DNA from: Pseudomonas sp. GD03919
Lineage (GTDB): Bacteria > Pseudomonadota > Gammaproteobacteria > Pseudomonadales > Pseudomonadaceae
NCBI RefSeq assembly: GCF_029814935.1
Contig: NZ_CP104582.1
Location: 2,046,001-2,110,000, forward strand
Direction: 5' to 3'
DNA: 64,000 nt
Made by a program: the position numbers and the translations under genes. Shown one piece after another: positions 63,634 through 64,000 of this stretch. Every line of letters begins with the position of its first letter. Within the stretch, counting starts at the first letter, position 1. A model generated the notes under the pieces. The model was not told where the DNA came from and ran no database searches. It worked only from the letters and a program-made list of their open reading frames with translations.

Positions 63634-64000
63634 TCAAGGCAGCGGGATGGTCTGGTCCGGCTGCTCGGGCACGGCGAAGATGGCGGTGCTGGCGCCCAGT
63701 GTTTTCAAGTGCCAGGTGCCGATCCGCTCGCCGTGATGCAGCAGGCGGACCTCCGCCAGAGAGCGGCTGCCAAGCGGCGCCGCCAGCAAAAAGCGCTCGC
63801 CGCCACGGGACTCGGTGCCCAGCACGGTGAAGGGCGGGGGCAGCGGTGCTGGGACGGGTGGTCGTAGGGGCTTTCTGGGCTTGGCGGGTGGTCGCGCTGT
63901 GGCGCGGCGGGGTTTGGCCTGGAGGGCCTGGAGCTGCTGCTCGGCCTGCTCGATGCGTGCCTGCAGGGCGGCCAGCTCCGTCCCGGTGGCGCGTGCCGCC
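63634..64000 (-). CDS. Unknown ICE protein, 3' end only
   Basis: The last 121 codons of a gene that enters from the right edge. The visible part has a coiled-coil (ELAALQARIEQAEQQLQALQ), a proline-rich basic linker (KPRKPLRPPVPAPLPPP) and a small C-terminal domain containing LLHHGERIGTWHL. I cannot name it. It is in line with the TIGR03759 gene, whose start is 10 bases downstream, so it belongs to the same operon. Confidence 0.7.
   Translation of the reverse strand, partial: AARATGTELAALQARIEQAEQQLQALQAKPRRATARPPAKPRKPLRPPVPAPLPPPFTVLGTESRGGERFLLAAPLGSRSLAEVRLLHHGERIGTWHLKTLGASTAIFAVPEQPDQTIPLP

Overview
The window looks like Pseudomonas DNA. It is GC-rich and has Pseudomonas-type Shine-Dalgarno sites. 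It carries a split pntAA/pntAB/pntB transhydrogenase, an mmsA/mmsB-type gene order like that of P. aeruginosa, and repeated A-rich AAnAAnAA motifs typical of Crc/Hfq targets. It divides into two parts: a catabolic block (1 to about 36.9 kb) and the transfer core of an integrative and conjugative element (ICE) of the PFGI-1/PAGI-2/ICEclc family (about 36.9 kb to the right edge).

Catabolic block. Positions 1-10534 (minus strand) hold two tandem aminoglycoside-phosphotransferase-fold kinases separated by a small helical protein, then a CrtC/AttH-like protein, an SDR, an acyl-CoA ligase, a thiolase, an acetoacetyl-CoA synthetase and an acyl-CoA dehydrogenase. The kinase, helical partner, SDR, ligase and dehydrogenase recall the LvaABCDE hydroxyacyl-CoA phosphorylation pathway. 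Positions 10857-15091 (plus strand) are a small membrane operon with NorE-like and NorF-like genes. The NorE-like gene is split by an IS21-family element with a 7-bp target duplication. A single-domain globin follows on the other strand. Positions 15622-20486 (minus strand) form a CYP153 alkane-hydroxylase operon (P450, [2Fe-2S] ferredoxin, GMC alcohol dehydrogenase, an unknown 87-residue protein, ferredoxin reductase), with a divergent AlkS/MalT-type regulator, an epoxide hydrolase and a thioesterase. Positions 25.4-36.9 kb carry redox and acyl-chain support: transhydrogenase, ETF, a complete valine/isobutyryl-CoA pathway (acyl-CoA dehydrogenase, enoyl-CoA hydratase, 3-hydroxyisobutyryl-CoA hydrolase, mmsB, mmsA) and a divergent LysR regulator. 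Together these can take a hydrocarbon or terpenoid chain through terminal oxidation, CoA activation and beta-oxidation, and return the electrons to the respiratory chain. The actual substrate cannot be read from the sequence.

ICE core. The 3' end of a MOBH relaxase gene (traI) begins only 44 bp after the LysR gene. Small regulators with shared 17-bp operators and an ArdC-like antirestriction protein follow. The mating-pair genes then run on the minus strand: TraG, TIGR03755, TIGR03756, TraC ATPase, TIGR03751, 03752, 03749, 03746, 03750, 03745, 03758, RAQPRD, TIGR03747, TraD, TIGR03765, a lytic transglycosylase and TIGR03759. Two accessory blocks interrupt this core. One holds HicAB, a zinc-less DksA and an HU-like protein. 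The other holds a coiled-coil membrane protein, a universal stress protein and an AbiEi-like protein, plus two decayed gene remnants. No integrase, att site, tRNA, rRNA or CRISPR array was seen, so it cannot be decided whether the catabolic block is ICE cargo or flanking chromosome.
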